From Nomia melanderi (lineage: Eukaryota > Arthropoda > Insecta > Hymenoptera > Halictidae), in assembly GCF_051020985.1 (NCBI RefSeq), contig NW_027475133.1, positions 744,001 to 808,000 of the forward strand: DNA of 64,000 nt. The letters run 5' to 3'. A model generated the notes under the pieces. It worked only from the letters and a program-made list of their open reading frames with translations. It was not told where the DNA came from and made no database searches. The position numbers were made by a program, and so were the translations under genes. Shown here one piece after another: positions 24,001-38,032 of this stretch (positions within the stretch are counted from its first letter, which is position 1; each line of letters starts with the position of its first letter).

Positions 24001-27000
24001 CTCGGACCACCAGGGGCCGAGAAAACCACAGTCTCATGGGGCCGGACACTCAAGGTCAGGGGAAAATCCAATATATATCTGGTGATATCTCGGGTGCTAT
24101 TAGAGATAGCGCAATAAACCAAAGTGAATTATCTGCTGGAGGCCCTGGCGCATGAATCTGTGCAACGGGAACGACCTCGGACCACCAGGGGCCGAGAAAA
24201 CCACAGTCTCATGGGGCCGGACACTCAGGGTCAGGGGAAAATCCAATATATATCTGGTGATATCTCGGGTGCTATTACAGATAGCGCAATAAATCAAAGT
24301 GCATTGTCTGTAGGAGGCCCTGGCGACTGAATCTGTGCAGCAGGAACGACCTCGGACCACCAGGGGCCGAGAAAATTAGTGATATTCGGAATCCGTCACC
24401 CATGGTCATGTAAAAATGCAGCATATATCTGGTGATATCTCTGGTGCTATTACAGATAGCGCAATAAATCAAAGTGCATTGTCTGTAGGAGGCCCTGGCG
24501 CATGTATCTGTGCAGCGGGAACGACCTCGGACAACCAGGGGCCGAGAAAATTAGTGATATTCGGAATCCGTCACCCAAGGTCATGTAAAAATGCAGCATA
24601 TATCTGGTGATATCTCGGGTGCTATTACAGATAGCGCAATAAATCAAAGTGCATTGTCTGTAGGAGGCCCTGGCGCATGAATCTGTGCAGCGGGAACGAC
24701 CTCGGACCACCAGGGGCCGAGAAAACCACAGTCTCATGGGGCCGGACACTCAGGGTCGGGGGACAATCCAATATATATCTGGTGATATCTCGGGTGCTAT
24801 TAGAGATAGCGCAATAAACCAAAGTGAATTATCTGCAGGAGGCCCTGCCGCATGAATCGGTGCCACGGGAACGACCTCGGACCACCAGGCGCCGAGAAAA
24901 CCACAGTCTCATGGGGCCGGACACTCAGGGTCAGTGAAAAATCCAATATATATCTGGTGATATCTCGGGTGCTATTAGTGATAGCGCAATAAACCAAAGT
25001 GAATTGTCTGCAAGAGGCCCTGGTGCATGAATCTGTGCAGCGGGAACGACCTCGGATCACCAGGGGCCGAGAAAACCACCATCTCATGGGGCCGGACACT
25101 CAGGTTCAGGGGAAAATCCAATATATATCTGGTGATATCTCGGGTGCTATTAGAGATAGCGCAATAAACCAAAGAGAATTATCTGCAGGAGGCCCTGGCG
25201 CATGAATCTGTGCAACGGGAACGACCTCGGACCACCAGGGGCCGAGAAAACCACAGTCTCATGGGGCCGGACACTCAGGGTCAGGGGAAAATCCAATATA
25301 TATCTGGTGATATCTCGGGTGCTATTACAGATAGCGCAATAAATCAAAGTGCATTGTCTGTAGGAGGCCCTGGCGCATGAATCTGTGCAGCGGAAACGAC
25401 CTCGGACCACCAGGAGCAGAGAAAACCACCGTCTCATGGGGCCGGACACTCTGGGTCAGGGAAAATTCCAATATATATGTGGTGATATCTCGGGTGCTAT
25501 TACAGATAGCGCAATAAATCAAAGTGCATTGTCTGTAGGAGGCCCTGACGCATGAATCTGTGCAGCGGGAACGACCTCGGACCACCAGGGGCCGAGAAAA
25601 CTACAGTCTCATGCGGCCGGACACTCAGGGTCTGGGGAAAATCCAATATATATCTGGTGATATCATGGGTCCTATTAGAGATAGCGCAATAAACCAAAGT
25701 CAATTATCTGCAGGAGGCCCTGGCGCATAAATCTGTGCAACGGGAACGACCTCGGACCACCAGGGGCCGAGAAAACCACAGTCTCATGGGGCCGGACACT
25801 CAGGGTCAATGGGAAAATCCAATATATATCTGGTGATATCTCGGGTGCTATTACAGATAGCGCAATAAACCAAAGTGAATTGTCTGCAAGAGGCCCTGGT
25901 GCATGAATCTGTGCAGCGGGAACGACCTCGGATCACCAGGGGCCGAGAAAACCACCATCTCATGGGGCCGGACACTCAGGTTCAGGGGAAAATCCAATAT
26001 ATATCTGGTGATATCTCGGGTGCTATTAGAGATAGTGCAATAAACCAAAGTGCATTGTCTGCAGGAAGCCCTGGCGCATGATTCTGTGCAGCGGGAAGGA
26101 CCTCGGACCACCAGGGGCCGAGAAAATCACCGTCTCATGGGGCCGGACTGTAAGGGTCAGGGAAAAACCCAATATATATCTGGTGATATCTAGGGTGCTA
26201 TTAGAGATACCGCAATAAATCGAAGTGCATTGTCTGTAGGAGGCCCTGGCGAATGAATCTGTGCTGCAGGAACGACCTCGGACCACCAGGGGCCGAGAAA
26301 ATTAGTGATATTCGGAATCCGTCACGCAAGGTCATGTAAAAATGCAGCATATATCTGGTGATATCTTGGGTGCTATTACAGATAGCGCAATAAATCAAAG
26401 TGCATTGTCTGTAGGAGGCCCTGGCGCATGTATCTGTGCAGCGGGAACGACCTCGGACCACCAGGGGCCGAGAAAATTGGTGATATTCGGAATCCGTCAC
26501 CCAAGGTCATGTAAAAATGCAGCATATATCTGGTGATATCTCGGGTGCTATTACAGATAGCGCAATAAATCAAAGTGCATTGTCTGTAGGAGGCCCTGGC
26601 GCATGAATCTGTGCAGCGGAAACGACCTCGGACCACCAGGGGCCGAGAAAACCACAGTCTCATGGGGCCGGACACTCAAGGTCAGGGGAAAATCCAATAT
26701 ATATCTTGTGATATCTCGGGTGGTATTAGAGATAGCGCAATAAACCAAAGTCAATTATCTGCAGGAGGCCCTGGCGCATGAATCTGTGCAACGGGAACGA
26801 CCTCGGACCACCAGGGGCCGAGAAAACCACAGTCTCATGGGGCCGGACACTCAGGGTCAGGGGAAAATCCAATATATATCTGGTGATATCTCGGGTGCTA
26901 TTACAGATAGTGCTATAAATCAAAGTGCATTGTCTGTAGGAGGCCCTGGCGCATGTATCTGTGCAACGGGAACGACCTCGGACCACCAGGGGCCGAGAAA

Positions 27001-27779
27001 ACCACAGTCTCATGGGGCCGGACACTCAGGGTCGGGGAAAAATCGAATATACATCTGGTGATATCTCGGGTGCTATTAGAGATAGCGCAAAAAAACAAAG
27101 TGAATTATCTGCAGGAAGCCGTGGCGCATGATTCTGCGCAGGGGGAACGACCACGGACGACCAGGGTCCGAGAAAACGACCGTCTCATGGGGCCGGACAC
27201 TCAGGGTCAGTGAAAAATCCATTATATATCTGCTGATATATCAGGTGCTATTACAGATAGCGCGATAAATCAAAGTGCATTGTCTGCAGGAGGCCCTGAC
27301 GCATGAATCTGTGCAGCGGGAACGACCTCGGACCACCAGGGGCCGAGAAAACCACAGTCACATGGGGCCGAGAACTCAGGGTCAGGCAAAAATCCAATAT
27401 ATATCTGGTGATATCTCGGGTGCTATTACAGATAGCGCAATAAACCAACGCGCATTGTCTGTAGGAGGCCATGGCGCATGAATCTGTGCAGCGGGAACGA
27501 CCTCGGACCACCAGGGGCCGAGAAAACCACAGTCTCATGGGCCCGGACACTCAAGGTCAGGGGAAAATCCAATATATATCTGGTGATATCTCGGGTGCTA
27601 TTAGAGATAGCGCAATAAACCAAAGTGAATTATCTGCAGGAGGCCCTGGCGCATGAATCTGTGCAACGGGAACGACCTCGGACCACCAGGGGCCGAGAAA
27701 ACCACAGTCTCATGGGGCCGGACACTCAGGGTCAGGGGAAAATCCAATATATATCTGGTGATATCTCGGGTGCTATTAC

Positions 27780-30700
27780 AGATAGCGCAATAAATCAAAG
27801 TGCATTGTCTGTAGGAGGCCCTGGCGCATGATTCTTTGCAGCGGGAACGACCTCGGACCACCAGGGGCCGAGAAAATCACCGTCTCATGGGGCCGGACTG
27901 TAAGGGTCAGGGAAAAACCCAATATATATCTGGTGATATCTAGGGTGCTATTAGAGATACCGCAATAAATCAAAGTGCATTGTCTGTAGGAGGCCCTGGC
28001 GACTGAATCTGTGCAGCAGGAACGACCTCGGACCACCAGGGGCCGAGAAAATTAGTGATATTCGGAATCCGTCACCCATGGTCATGTAAAAATGCAGCAT
28101 ATATCTGGTGATATCTCTGGTGCTATTACAGATAGCGCAATAAATCAAAGTGCATTGTCTGTAGGAGGCCCTGGCGCATGTATCTGTGCAGCGGGAACGA
28201 CCTCGGACCACCAGGGGCCGAGAAAATTAGTGATATTCGGAATCCGTCACCCAAGGTCATGTAAAAATGCAATAGATATCTGGTGATATCTCGGGTGCTA
28301 TTACAGATAGCGCAATAAATCAAAGTGCATTGTCTGTAGGAGGCCCTGGCGCATGAATCTGTGCAGCGGGAACGACCTCGGACCACCAGGGGCCGAGAAA
28401 ACCACAGTCTCATGGGGCCGGACACTCAGGGTCGGGGGACAATCCAATATATATCTGGTGATATCTCGGGTGCTATTAGAGATAGCGCAATAAACCAAAG
28501 TGAATTATCTGCAGGAGGCCCTGGCGCATGAATCTGTGCAACGGGAACGACCTCGGACCACCAGGGGCCGAGAAAACCACAGTCTCATGGGGCCGGACAC
28601 TCAGGGTGAGGGAAATATCCAATATATATCTGGTCATATCTCGGGTGCTATTACAGATAGCGCAATGAATCAAAGTGCATTGTCTGTAGGAGGCCCTGGC
28701 GCATGAATCTGTGCAGCGGGAACGACCTCGGACCACCAGGGGCCGAGAAAACCACCGTCTCATGGGGCCGGACACTCAGGGTCAGGGAAAAATCCAATAT
28801 ATATCTGGTGATATCTCGGGTGCTATTATAGATAGCGCAATAAACCAAAGTGAGTTATCTGTAGGAGGCCCTGGCGCATGAATCTGTGCAGCGGGAACGA
28901 CCTCGGACCACCAGGGGCCGAGAAAACCACCGTCCCGAGGGGCCGGACACTTAGGGTCAGTGAAAAATCCAATATATATCTGGTGATATCTCGGGTGCTA
29001 TTACAGATAGCGCAATAAATCAAAGTGAATTATCTGCAGGAGGCCCTGGCGCATGAATCTGTGCAACGGGAACGACCTCGGACCCGTACGGGCCGAGAAA
29101 ATCACCGTCTCATGGGGCCGGACAGTCAGGGTCAGGGAAAAATCCTATATATATCTGGTGATATCTTGGGTGCTATTAGAGATACCGCAATAAATCAAAG
29201 TGCATTGTCTGTAGGAGGCCCTGGCGCACGAATCTGTGCAGCGGGAACGACCTCGGACCACCAGGGGCCGAGAAAACAACCGTCTCATGGGGCCGGACAC
29301 TCAGGGTCAGTGAAAAATCCAATATATATCTGGTGATATCTCGGCTGCTATTACAGATAGCGCAATAAATCAAAGTGCATCGTCTGTAGGAGGCCCTGGC
29401 GCATGATTCTTTGCAGCGGGAACGACCTCGGACCACCAGGGGCCGAGAAAATCACCGTCTCATGGGGCCGGACTGTAAGGGTCAGGGAAAAACCCAATAT
29501 ATATCTGGTGATATCTAGGGTGCTATTAGAGATACCGCAATAAATCAAAGTGCATTGTCTGTAGGAGGCCCTGGCGACTGAATCTGTGCAGCAGGAACGA
29601 CCTCGGACCACCAGGGGCCGAGAAAATTAGTGATATTCGGAATCCGTCACCCATGGTCATGTAAAAATGCAGCATATATCTGGTGATATCTCTGGTGCTA
29701 TTACAGATAGCGCAATAAATCAAAGTGCATTGTCTGTAGGAGGCCCCGGCGCATGTATCTGTGCAGCGGGAACGACCTCGGACCACCAGGGGCCGAGAAA
29801 ATTAGTGATATTCGGAATCCGTCACCCAAGGTCATGTAAAAATGCAATATATATCTGGTGATATCTCGGGTGCTATTACAGATAGCGCAATAAATCAAAG
29901 TGCATTGTCTGTAGGAGACCCTGGCGCATGAATCTGTGCAGCGGGAACGACCTCGGACCACCAGGGGCCGAGAAAACCACAGTCTCATGGGGCCGGACAC
30001 TCAGGGTCGGGGGACAATCCAATATATATCTGGTGATATCTCGGGTGCTATTAGAGATAGCGCAATAAACCAAAGTGAATTATCTGCAGGAGGCCCTGCC
30101 GCATGAATCGGTGCAACGGGAACGACCTCGGACCACCAGGCGCCGAGAAAACCACAGTCTCATGGGGCCGGACACTCAGGGTCAGTGAAAAATCCAATAT
30201 ATATCTGGTGATATCTCGGGTGCTATTAGTGATAGCGCAATAAACCAAAGTGAATTGTCTGCAAGAGGCCCTGGTGCATGAATCTGTGCAGCGGGAACGA
30301 CCTCGGACCACCAGGGGCCGAGAAAACCACCGTGTCATGGGGCCGGACACTCAGGGTCAGGGAAAAATCCAATATATATCTGGTGATATCGCGGGTGCTA
30401 TTATAGATAGCGCAATAAACCAAAGTGAGTTATCTGTAGAAGGCCCTGGCGCATGAATCTGTGCAGCGGGAACGACCTCGGGCCACCAGGGGCCGAGAAA
30501 ACCACCGTCCCGAGGGGCCGGACACTTAGGGTCAGTGAAAAATCCAATATATATCTGGTGATATCTCGGGTGCTATTACAGATAGCGCAATAAATCAAAG
30601 TGAATTATCTGCAGGAGGCCCTGGCGCATGAATCTGTGCAACGGGAACGACCTCGGACCCGTACGGGCAGAGAAAATCACCGTCTCATGGGGCCGGACAG

Positions 30701-30930
30701 TCAGGGTCAGGGAATAATCCTATATATATCTGGTGATATCTTGGGTGCTATTAGAGATAGCGCAATAAATCAAAGTGCATTGTCTGTAGGAGGCCCTGGC
30801 GCACGAATCTGTGCAGCGGGAACGACCTCGGACCACCAGGGGCCGAGAAAACCGCCGTCTCATGGGGCCGGACACTCAGGGTCAGTGAAAAATCCAATAT
30901 ATATCTGGTGATATCTCGGCTGCTATTACA
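27780..30930 (+). repeat. 9-monomer higher-order repeat, two copies (offset 1,575 bp)
   Basis: Monomers from about 27.78 to 29.35 kb match those from 29.35 to 30.93 kb at an offset of 1,575 bp. Both copies contain GATTCTTTGCAGCG, a pair of B-type monomers 175 bp apart, a monomer with GGGTCGGGGGACAATCC, and a monomer with GGACCCGTACGGGC. Two middle monomers (28.48-28.83 versus 30.05-30.40 kb) differ more, suggesting local conversion from another part of the array. Part of the first copy also matches about 24.1-24.9 kb at an offset near 3.68 kb. Confidence 0.8.
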
Positions 30931-31909
30931 GATAGCGCAATAAATCAAAGTGCATTGTCTGTAGAAGGCACTGGCGCATGAATCTGTGCAGCGGGAACGA
31001 CCTCGGACCACCAGGGGCGAGACAACCACCGTCTCATGGGGGCGGGCACTGAGGGTCAGGGAAAAATCCAATATATATCTGGTGATATCTCGGGTGCTAT
31101 TACAGATAGCGCAATAAATCAAAGTGCATTACTTGTAGGAGGCCCTGGCGCATGAATCTGTGCAGCGGGAACGATCTCGGACGACCAGGGGCCGAGAAAA
31201 CCACAGTCTCATGGGGCCGGACACTCAGGGTCAGGGGAAAATCCAATATATATCTGGTGATATCTCGGGTGCTATTAGAGATAGCGCAATAAACCATAGT
31301 GAATTATCTGCAGGAGGCCCTGGCGCATGCATCTGTGCAGCGGGAACGACCTCGGACCACCAGGGGCCGAGAAAACCACCGTCTCACGGGGCTGGACACT
31401 CAGGGTGCGGGAAATATCCAATATATATCTGGTGATATCTCGGGTGCTATTACAGATAGCGCAATAAATCAAAGTGCATTGTCTGTAGGAGGCCCTGGCG
31501 CACGAATCTGTGCAGCGTTAACGACCTCGGACCACCAGGGGCCGAGAAAACTACAGTCTCATGCGGCCGGACACTCAGGGTCTGGGGAAAATCCAATATA
31601 TATCTGGTGATGTCTTGGGTGCTATTAGAGATAGCGCAATAAACCAAAGTGAATTATCTGCAGGAGGCCCTGGCGCATGAATCTGTGCAGCGCGGACGAC
31701 CTCGGACCACCAGGGGCCGAGAAAACTACCGTCTCATGGGGGCGGACACTCAGGGTCAGGGAAAAATCCATTATATAACTGGTGATATCTCGGGTGCTAT
31801 TAGAGATAGCGCAACAAATCAAAGTGCGTTGTCTGTAGGAGGCCCTGGCGCATGAATCTGTGCAGCGGGAACGACCTCGGACCACCAGGGTCCGAGAAAA
31901 CCACCGTCT

Positions 31910-34900
31910 CATGGGGCCGGACACTCAGGGTCAGGGGAAAATCCAATATATATCTGGTGATATCTCGGGTGCTATTACAGATAGCGCAATAAATCAAAGT
32001 GCGTTGTCAGTAGGAGGCCCTGGCGCATGAATCTGTGCAGCGGGAACGACATCGGACCACTAGGGGCCGAGAAAACCACAGTCTCATGGGGCCGGACACT
32101 CAGGGTCAGGGGAAAATCCAATATATATCTGGTGATATCTCGGGTGGTATTACAGATAGCGCAATAAATCAAAGTGCATTGTCTGAAGGAGGCACTGGCG
32201 AATGAATCCGTGCAGCAGGAACGACCTCGGACCACCAGTGGCCGACAAAATTACAGATATTCGGAATCCGTCACCCAAGGTCATGTAAAAATCCAATATA
32301 TATCTGGTGATATCTCGGGTGCTATTAGAGATAGCGCAATAAACGGAAGTGAATTATCTGCAGGAGGCCCTGGCGCATGAATCTGTGCAGCGGGAACGAC
32401 CTCGGACCACCAGGAGCCGAGAAAACCACCGTCTCATGGGGCCGGACTCTCAGGGTCAGGGAAAAATCCAATATATATCTGGTGATATCTCTGGTGCTAT
32501 TACAGATAGCGCAATAAATCAAAGTGCATTGTCTGTAGGAGGCCCTGGCGCATGAATCTGTGCAGCGGGAACGACCTCGGACCACCAGGGGCCGAGAAAA
32601 CTACAGTCACATGGCGCCGAACACTCAGGGTCTGGGGAAAATCCAATATATATCTGGTGATATCTCGGGTCCTATTACAGATAGCGAAATAAATCAAAGT
32701 GAATTATCTGCAGGAGGCCCAGGCGCATGAATCTGTGCAGCGGGAAAGACCTCGGTCCACCAGGGGCCGAGAAAACCACCGTCTGATGGGGCTGGACACT
32801 CAGGGTGAGGGAAATATGCAATATATATCTGGTGATATCTCGGGTGCTATTACAGATAGCGCAATAAATCGAAGTGCAATGTCTGTAGGAGGCCCTGGCG
32901 CATGAATCTGTGAAGCGGGAACGACCTCGGACCACCAGGGGCCGAGAAAACCACCGTCTCATGGGGCCGGACACTCTGGGTCAGGGAAAAATCCAATATA
33001 TATCTGGTGATATCTCGGGTGCTATTGCAGATAGCGCAATAAATCAAAGTGCATTGTCTGTAGGAGGCCCTGGCGCATGAATCTGTGCAGCGGGAACGAC
33101 CTCGGACCACCAGGGGCCGCGAAAACTACAGTCTCATGCGGCCGGACACTCAGGGTCTGGGGAAAATCCAATATATATGTGGTGAAATCTCGGGTGCTAT
33201 TGCAGATAGCGCAATAAATCAAAGTGCATTGTCTGTAGGAGGCCCTGGCGCATGAATCTGTGCAGCGGGAACGACCTCGGACCACCAGGGGCCGAGAAAA
33301 CTTCAGTCTCATGGGGCCGGACACACTGGGTCAGGGAAAAATCCAATATATATCTGGTGATATCTCGGGTCCTATTACAGATAGCGAAATAAACCAAAGT
33401 GAATTATCTGCAGGAGGCTCTGGCGCATGAATCTGTGCAGCGGGAACGACCTCGGATCACCAGGGTCCGAGAAAACCACCGTCTTATGGGGCCGGACACT
33501 CAGGGTCGGGGAAAAATCCAATATATATCTGCCGATATCTCGGGTGCTATTACAGATAGCGCAATAAATCAAAGTGCATGGTCTGTAGGATACCCTGGCG
33601 CATGAATCTGGCCAGCGGGAACGACCTCGAACCACCAGGGGCCGAGAAAACCACAGTCTCATGGGTCCGGACACTCAGGGTCAAGGAAAAATCCAATATA
33701 TATCTGGTGATATCTCGGGCGCTATTAGAGATAGCGCGATAAATCAAAGTGAATTATCTGCAGGAGGCCCTGGCGCATGAATGTGTGCAGCGGGAACGAC
33801 CTCGGACCACCAGGGGCCGAGAAAACCGCAGTCTCATGGGGCCGGACATTCAGGGTCAGGGGAAAATCTAATATATATCTGGTGATATCTCGGGTGCTAT
33901 TAGAGATAGCGCAATAAGCCAAATGGAATTATCTGCAGGAGGCCCTGGCACATGCATCTGTGCTGCGGGAACGACCTAGGACCACCAGGGGCCGAGAAAA
34001 CCACTGTCTCATGGGGTCGGACACTCAGGGTAAGGGAAAAATCCAATATATATCTGGTGATATCTCGGGTGCTATTAGAGATAGCGCAACAAACGAAAGT
34101 GAATTATCTGCAGGAGGCCCTGGCGCATGAATCTGTGCAGCGGGAACGACCTCGGACCACCAGGGGCCGAGAAAACTACCGTCTCATGGGGCCGGACACT
34201 CAGGGTCAGGGAAAAATCCAATATATATCTGGTGATATCTCGGGTGCTATTGTAGATAGCGCAATAAACCAAAGTGAGTTATCTGTAGGAGGCCCTGGCG
34301 CATGAATCTGTGCAGCGGGAACGACCTCGGATCACCAGGGGCCGAGAAAACCACCGACACATGGGGCCGGACACCCTAGGTCATGTAAAAATCCAGCATA
34401 TATCTGGTGATATCTCGGGTGCTGTTACAGACAGCGCAGTAGATCAAAGTGCATTGTCTGTAGGAGGCCCTGGCGCATGAATCTGTGCAGCGGGAACGAC
34501 CTCGGACGACCAGGGGCCGAGAAAACCACCGTCTCATGGGGCCGGACACTCAGGGTCAGGGAAAAATCCAATATATATCTGGTGATATCTCGGGTGCTAT
34601 TGCAGATAGGGCAACAAATCAAAGTGCATTGTCTGTAGGAGGCCCTGGCGCATGGATCTGGGCAGCGGGACCGACCTCGGACCACCAGGGGCCGAGAAGA
34701 CCACCGTCTCATGGGGCCGGACACTCAGGGTCAGGGGAAAATCCAATATATATCGGGTGATATCTCGGGTGCTATTACAGATAGCGCAATAAATCAAAGT
34801 GCATTGTCTGTAGGAGGTCCTGGCGCATGAGTCTGGCCAGCGGGACCGACCTCGGACCACCAGCGGCCGAGAAAACAACCGTCTCATGGGCCGGACACTC

Positions 34901-37515
34901 AGGGTCGGGGAAAAATCCAATATATATCTGGTGATATCTCGGGTGCTGTTAGAGATAGCGCAATAAATCAAAATGCATTGTCTGTAGGAGGCCCTGTCGC
35001 ATGAATCTGGCCAGCGGGAACTACCTCGGACCACCAGCGGCCAAGAAAACCACCGTCTCATGGGGCCGGACACTCAGGGTCAGGGGAAAATCCAATATAT
35101 ATCTGGTGATATCTCGGGTGCTATTACAGATAGCCCAACAAATCAAAGTGCATTGTCTGTAGGAGGCCCAGGCGAATGAATCTGTGCAGCGGGAACGATC
35201 TCGGACCACCAGGGGCCGAGAAAATTACAGATATTCGGAATCCGTCACCCAAGGTCATGTAAAAATCCAGCATATATCTGGTGATATCTCGGGTGCTATT
35301 ACAGATAGCCTGATAACCCAAAGTGCATTGTCTGTAGGAGGCCCTGGCGCATGAATCTGGGCAGCGGGAACGACCTCGGACCACCAGGGACCGAGAAAAT
35401 CACCGTCTCATGGAGCCGGACACCCAGGGTCAGGGAAAAATCCAATATATATCTGGTGATATCTCGGGTGCTATTACAGATAGCGCAATAAATCAATGTG
35501 CATTGTCTGTAGTAGGCCCAGGCGAATGAATCTGTGCAGCGGGAACGACCTCGGACCACCAGCGGCCGAGAAAACCACCGTCTCATGGGTCCGGACACTC
35601 AGGGTCAGGGGAAAATCCAATCTATATCTGGTGATATCTCGGGTGCTATTACAGATAGCGCAATAAACCAAAGTGCATTGTCTGTAGGAGGCCCTTGCGA
35701 ATGAATCTGTGCCGCAGGAACGACCTCGGACCACCAGTGGCCGAGAAAATTACAGATATTCGGAATCCGTCACCCAAGGTCATGTAAAAATCCAGCAAAT
35801 ATCTGGTGATATCTCGGGTGCTATTAGAGATAGCGCAATAAACCAAAGTGCATTGCCTGTAGGAGGCCCTGGCGCATGAATCCGGGCAGCGGGAACGACG
35901 TCAGGCCACCAGGGGCCGAGAAAACCACCGACTCACGGGGCCGGACACTCAGGGTCAGGGGAAAATCCAATATATATTTGGTGATATCTCAGGTGCTATT
36001 ACAGATAGCGCAATAAACCAAAGTGCATTGTCTGTAGGAGGCCGAGGCGCATGAATCTGGACAGCGGGAACGACCTCGGACCACCAGGGGCCGAGAAAAC
36101 CATCGTCTCATGGGTCCGGACACTCAGGGTCAGGGGAAAATCCAATATATATCTGGTGATATCTCGGGTGCTATTACAGATAGCGCAATAAACCAAAGTG
36201 CATTGCCTGTAGGAGGCCCTGGCGCATGAATCCGGGCAGCGGGAACGACGTCAGGCCACCAGGGGCCGAGAAAACCACAGTCTCATGGGGCCGGACACTC
36301 AGGGTCAGGGGAAAATTCAATATATATCTGGTGATATCTCGGGTGCTATTAGAGATAGCGCAATAAACCAAAGTGCATTGTCTGTAGGAGGCCCTGGCGC
36401 ATGCATCTGTGCATCGGGAACGACATCGAACCACCAGGGGCCAAGAAAACCACCATCTCATGGGGCCGGACACTCAGGGTCAGGGAAAAATCAAATATAT
36501 ATCTGGTGATATCTCGGGTGCTATTAGAGATAGCGCAATAAATCAAAGTGCATTGTCTGTAGGAGGCCCAGGCGAATGAATCTGGGCAGCGGGAACGACA
36601 TCGGACCACCAGGGGCCGAGAAAATCACCGTCTCATGGGGCCGGACATTCAGGGTCAGGGGAAAATCCAATATATATCTGGTGATATCTCAGGTGCTATT
36701 AGAGATAGCGCAATAAACCAAAGTGAATTATCTGCAGGAGGCCCTGGCGCATGAATCTGTGCAGCGGGAACGACCTCGGACCACCGGGGGCCGAGAAGAC
36801 CACCGTGTCATGGGGCCGGACACTCAGGGCCAGGGAAAAATCCAATATATATCTGGTGATATCTCGGGTGCTATTAGAGATGGCGCAATAAACCAAAGTG
36901 AATTATCTGCAGGATGCCCTGGCGCATGCAACTGTGCAGCGGGAACGACCTCGGACCACCAGGGGCCGAGAAAACCACCGTCTCATGGGGCCGGACACTC
37001 AGGGTCAGGGAAAAATCAAATATATATCTGGTGATATCTCGGGTGCTATTACAGATAGCGCAATAAACCAAAGTGAATTATCTGCAGGAGGCCCTGGCGC
37101 ATGAATCTGTGCAGCTCGAACGACCTCGCACCACCAGGGGCCGAGAAAACCACCGTCTCATGGGGCCGGACACTCAGGGTCAGGGGAAAATCCAATATAT
37201 ATCTGGTGATATCTCTGGTGCTATTACAGATAGCGCAATAAACCAAAGTGCATTGTCTGTAGGAGGCCCTGGCGCATGAATCCGGGCAGCGGGAACGACG
37301 TCGGGCCACCAGGGGCCGAGAAAACCACCGACTCACGGGGCCGGACACTCAGGGTCAGGGGAAAATCCAATATATATCTGGTGATATCTCGGGTGCTATA
37401 AGAGATACCGCAATAAACCAAAGTGCATTGTCTGTAGGAGGCCGAGGCGCATGAATCTGGCCCGCGGGAACGACCTCGGACCACCAGGGGCCGAGAAAAC
37501 CACGGTCTCATGGGG
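31910..37515 (+). repeat. second large tandem duplication, copy C
   Basis: This block aligns with 38033-43990. The offset is 6,124 bp at the left, 6,299 bp from about 34.4 kb and 6,474 bp from about 36.2 kb, so D has two more monomers. Shared markers include a GGCACTGGCGAATGAATCCG monomer (32192 and 38316), GTGGTGAAATCTCGGG (33179 and 39303), ATCTGCCGATATC (33528 and 39652), and a shortened CATGGGCCGGACAC (34887 and 41186). The right limit near 37515 is where copy D diverges (CTCAGGCTCAGG against CTCAGCGTCAGG). Confidence 0.85.
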
Positions 37516-38032
37516 CCGGACACTCAGGCTCAGGGGAAAATCCAATATATAACTGGTGATATCTCGGGTGCTATTAGAGATGGCGCAACAAATCAAAGTG
37601 AATTGTCTGCAAGAGGCCCTGGTGCATGAATCTGTGCAGCGGGAACGACCTCGGATCACCAGGGGCCGAGAAAACCACCATCTCATGGGGCCGGACACTC
37701 AGGTTCAGGGGAAAATCCAATATATATCTGGTGATATCTCGGGTGCTATTAGAGATAGCGCAATAAACCAAAGTGAATTATCTGCAGGAGGCCCTGGCGC
37801 ATGAATCTGTGCAACGGGAACGACCTCGGACCACCAGGGGCCGAGAAAACCACAGTCTCATGGGGCCGGACACTCAGGCTCAGGGGAAAATCCAATATAT
37901 ATCTGGTGATATCTCGGGTGCTATTACAGATAGCGCAATAAATCAAAGTGCATTGTCTGTAGGAGGCCCTGGCGCATGAATCTGTGCAGCGGAAACGACC
38001 TCGGACCACCAGGGGCCGAGAAAACCACAGTC
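37516..38032 (+). repeat. three-monomer spacer between copies C and D
   Basis: About three monomers here do not continue the C/D alignment. They resemble monomers around 24.98-25.50 kb instead, sharing GTCTGCAAGAGGCCCTGGTG, CGGATCACCAGG, CACCATCTCATGG and ACACTCAGGTTCAGG. They may be the remnant of the left neighbour of the original block, copied at the exchange point, or a conversion tract from elsewhere in the array. Confidence 0.6.
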
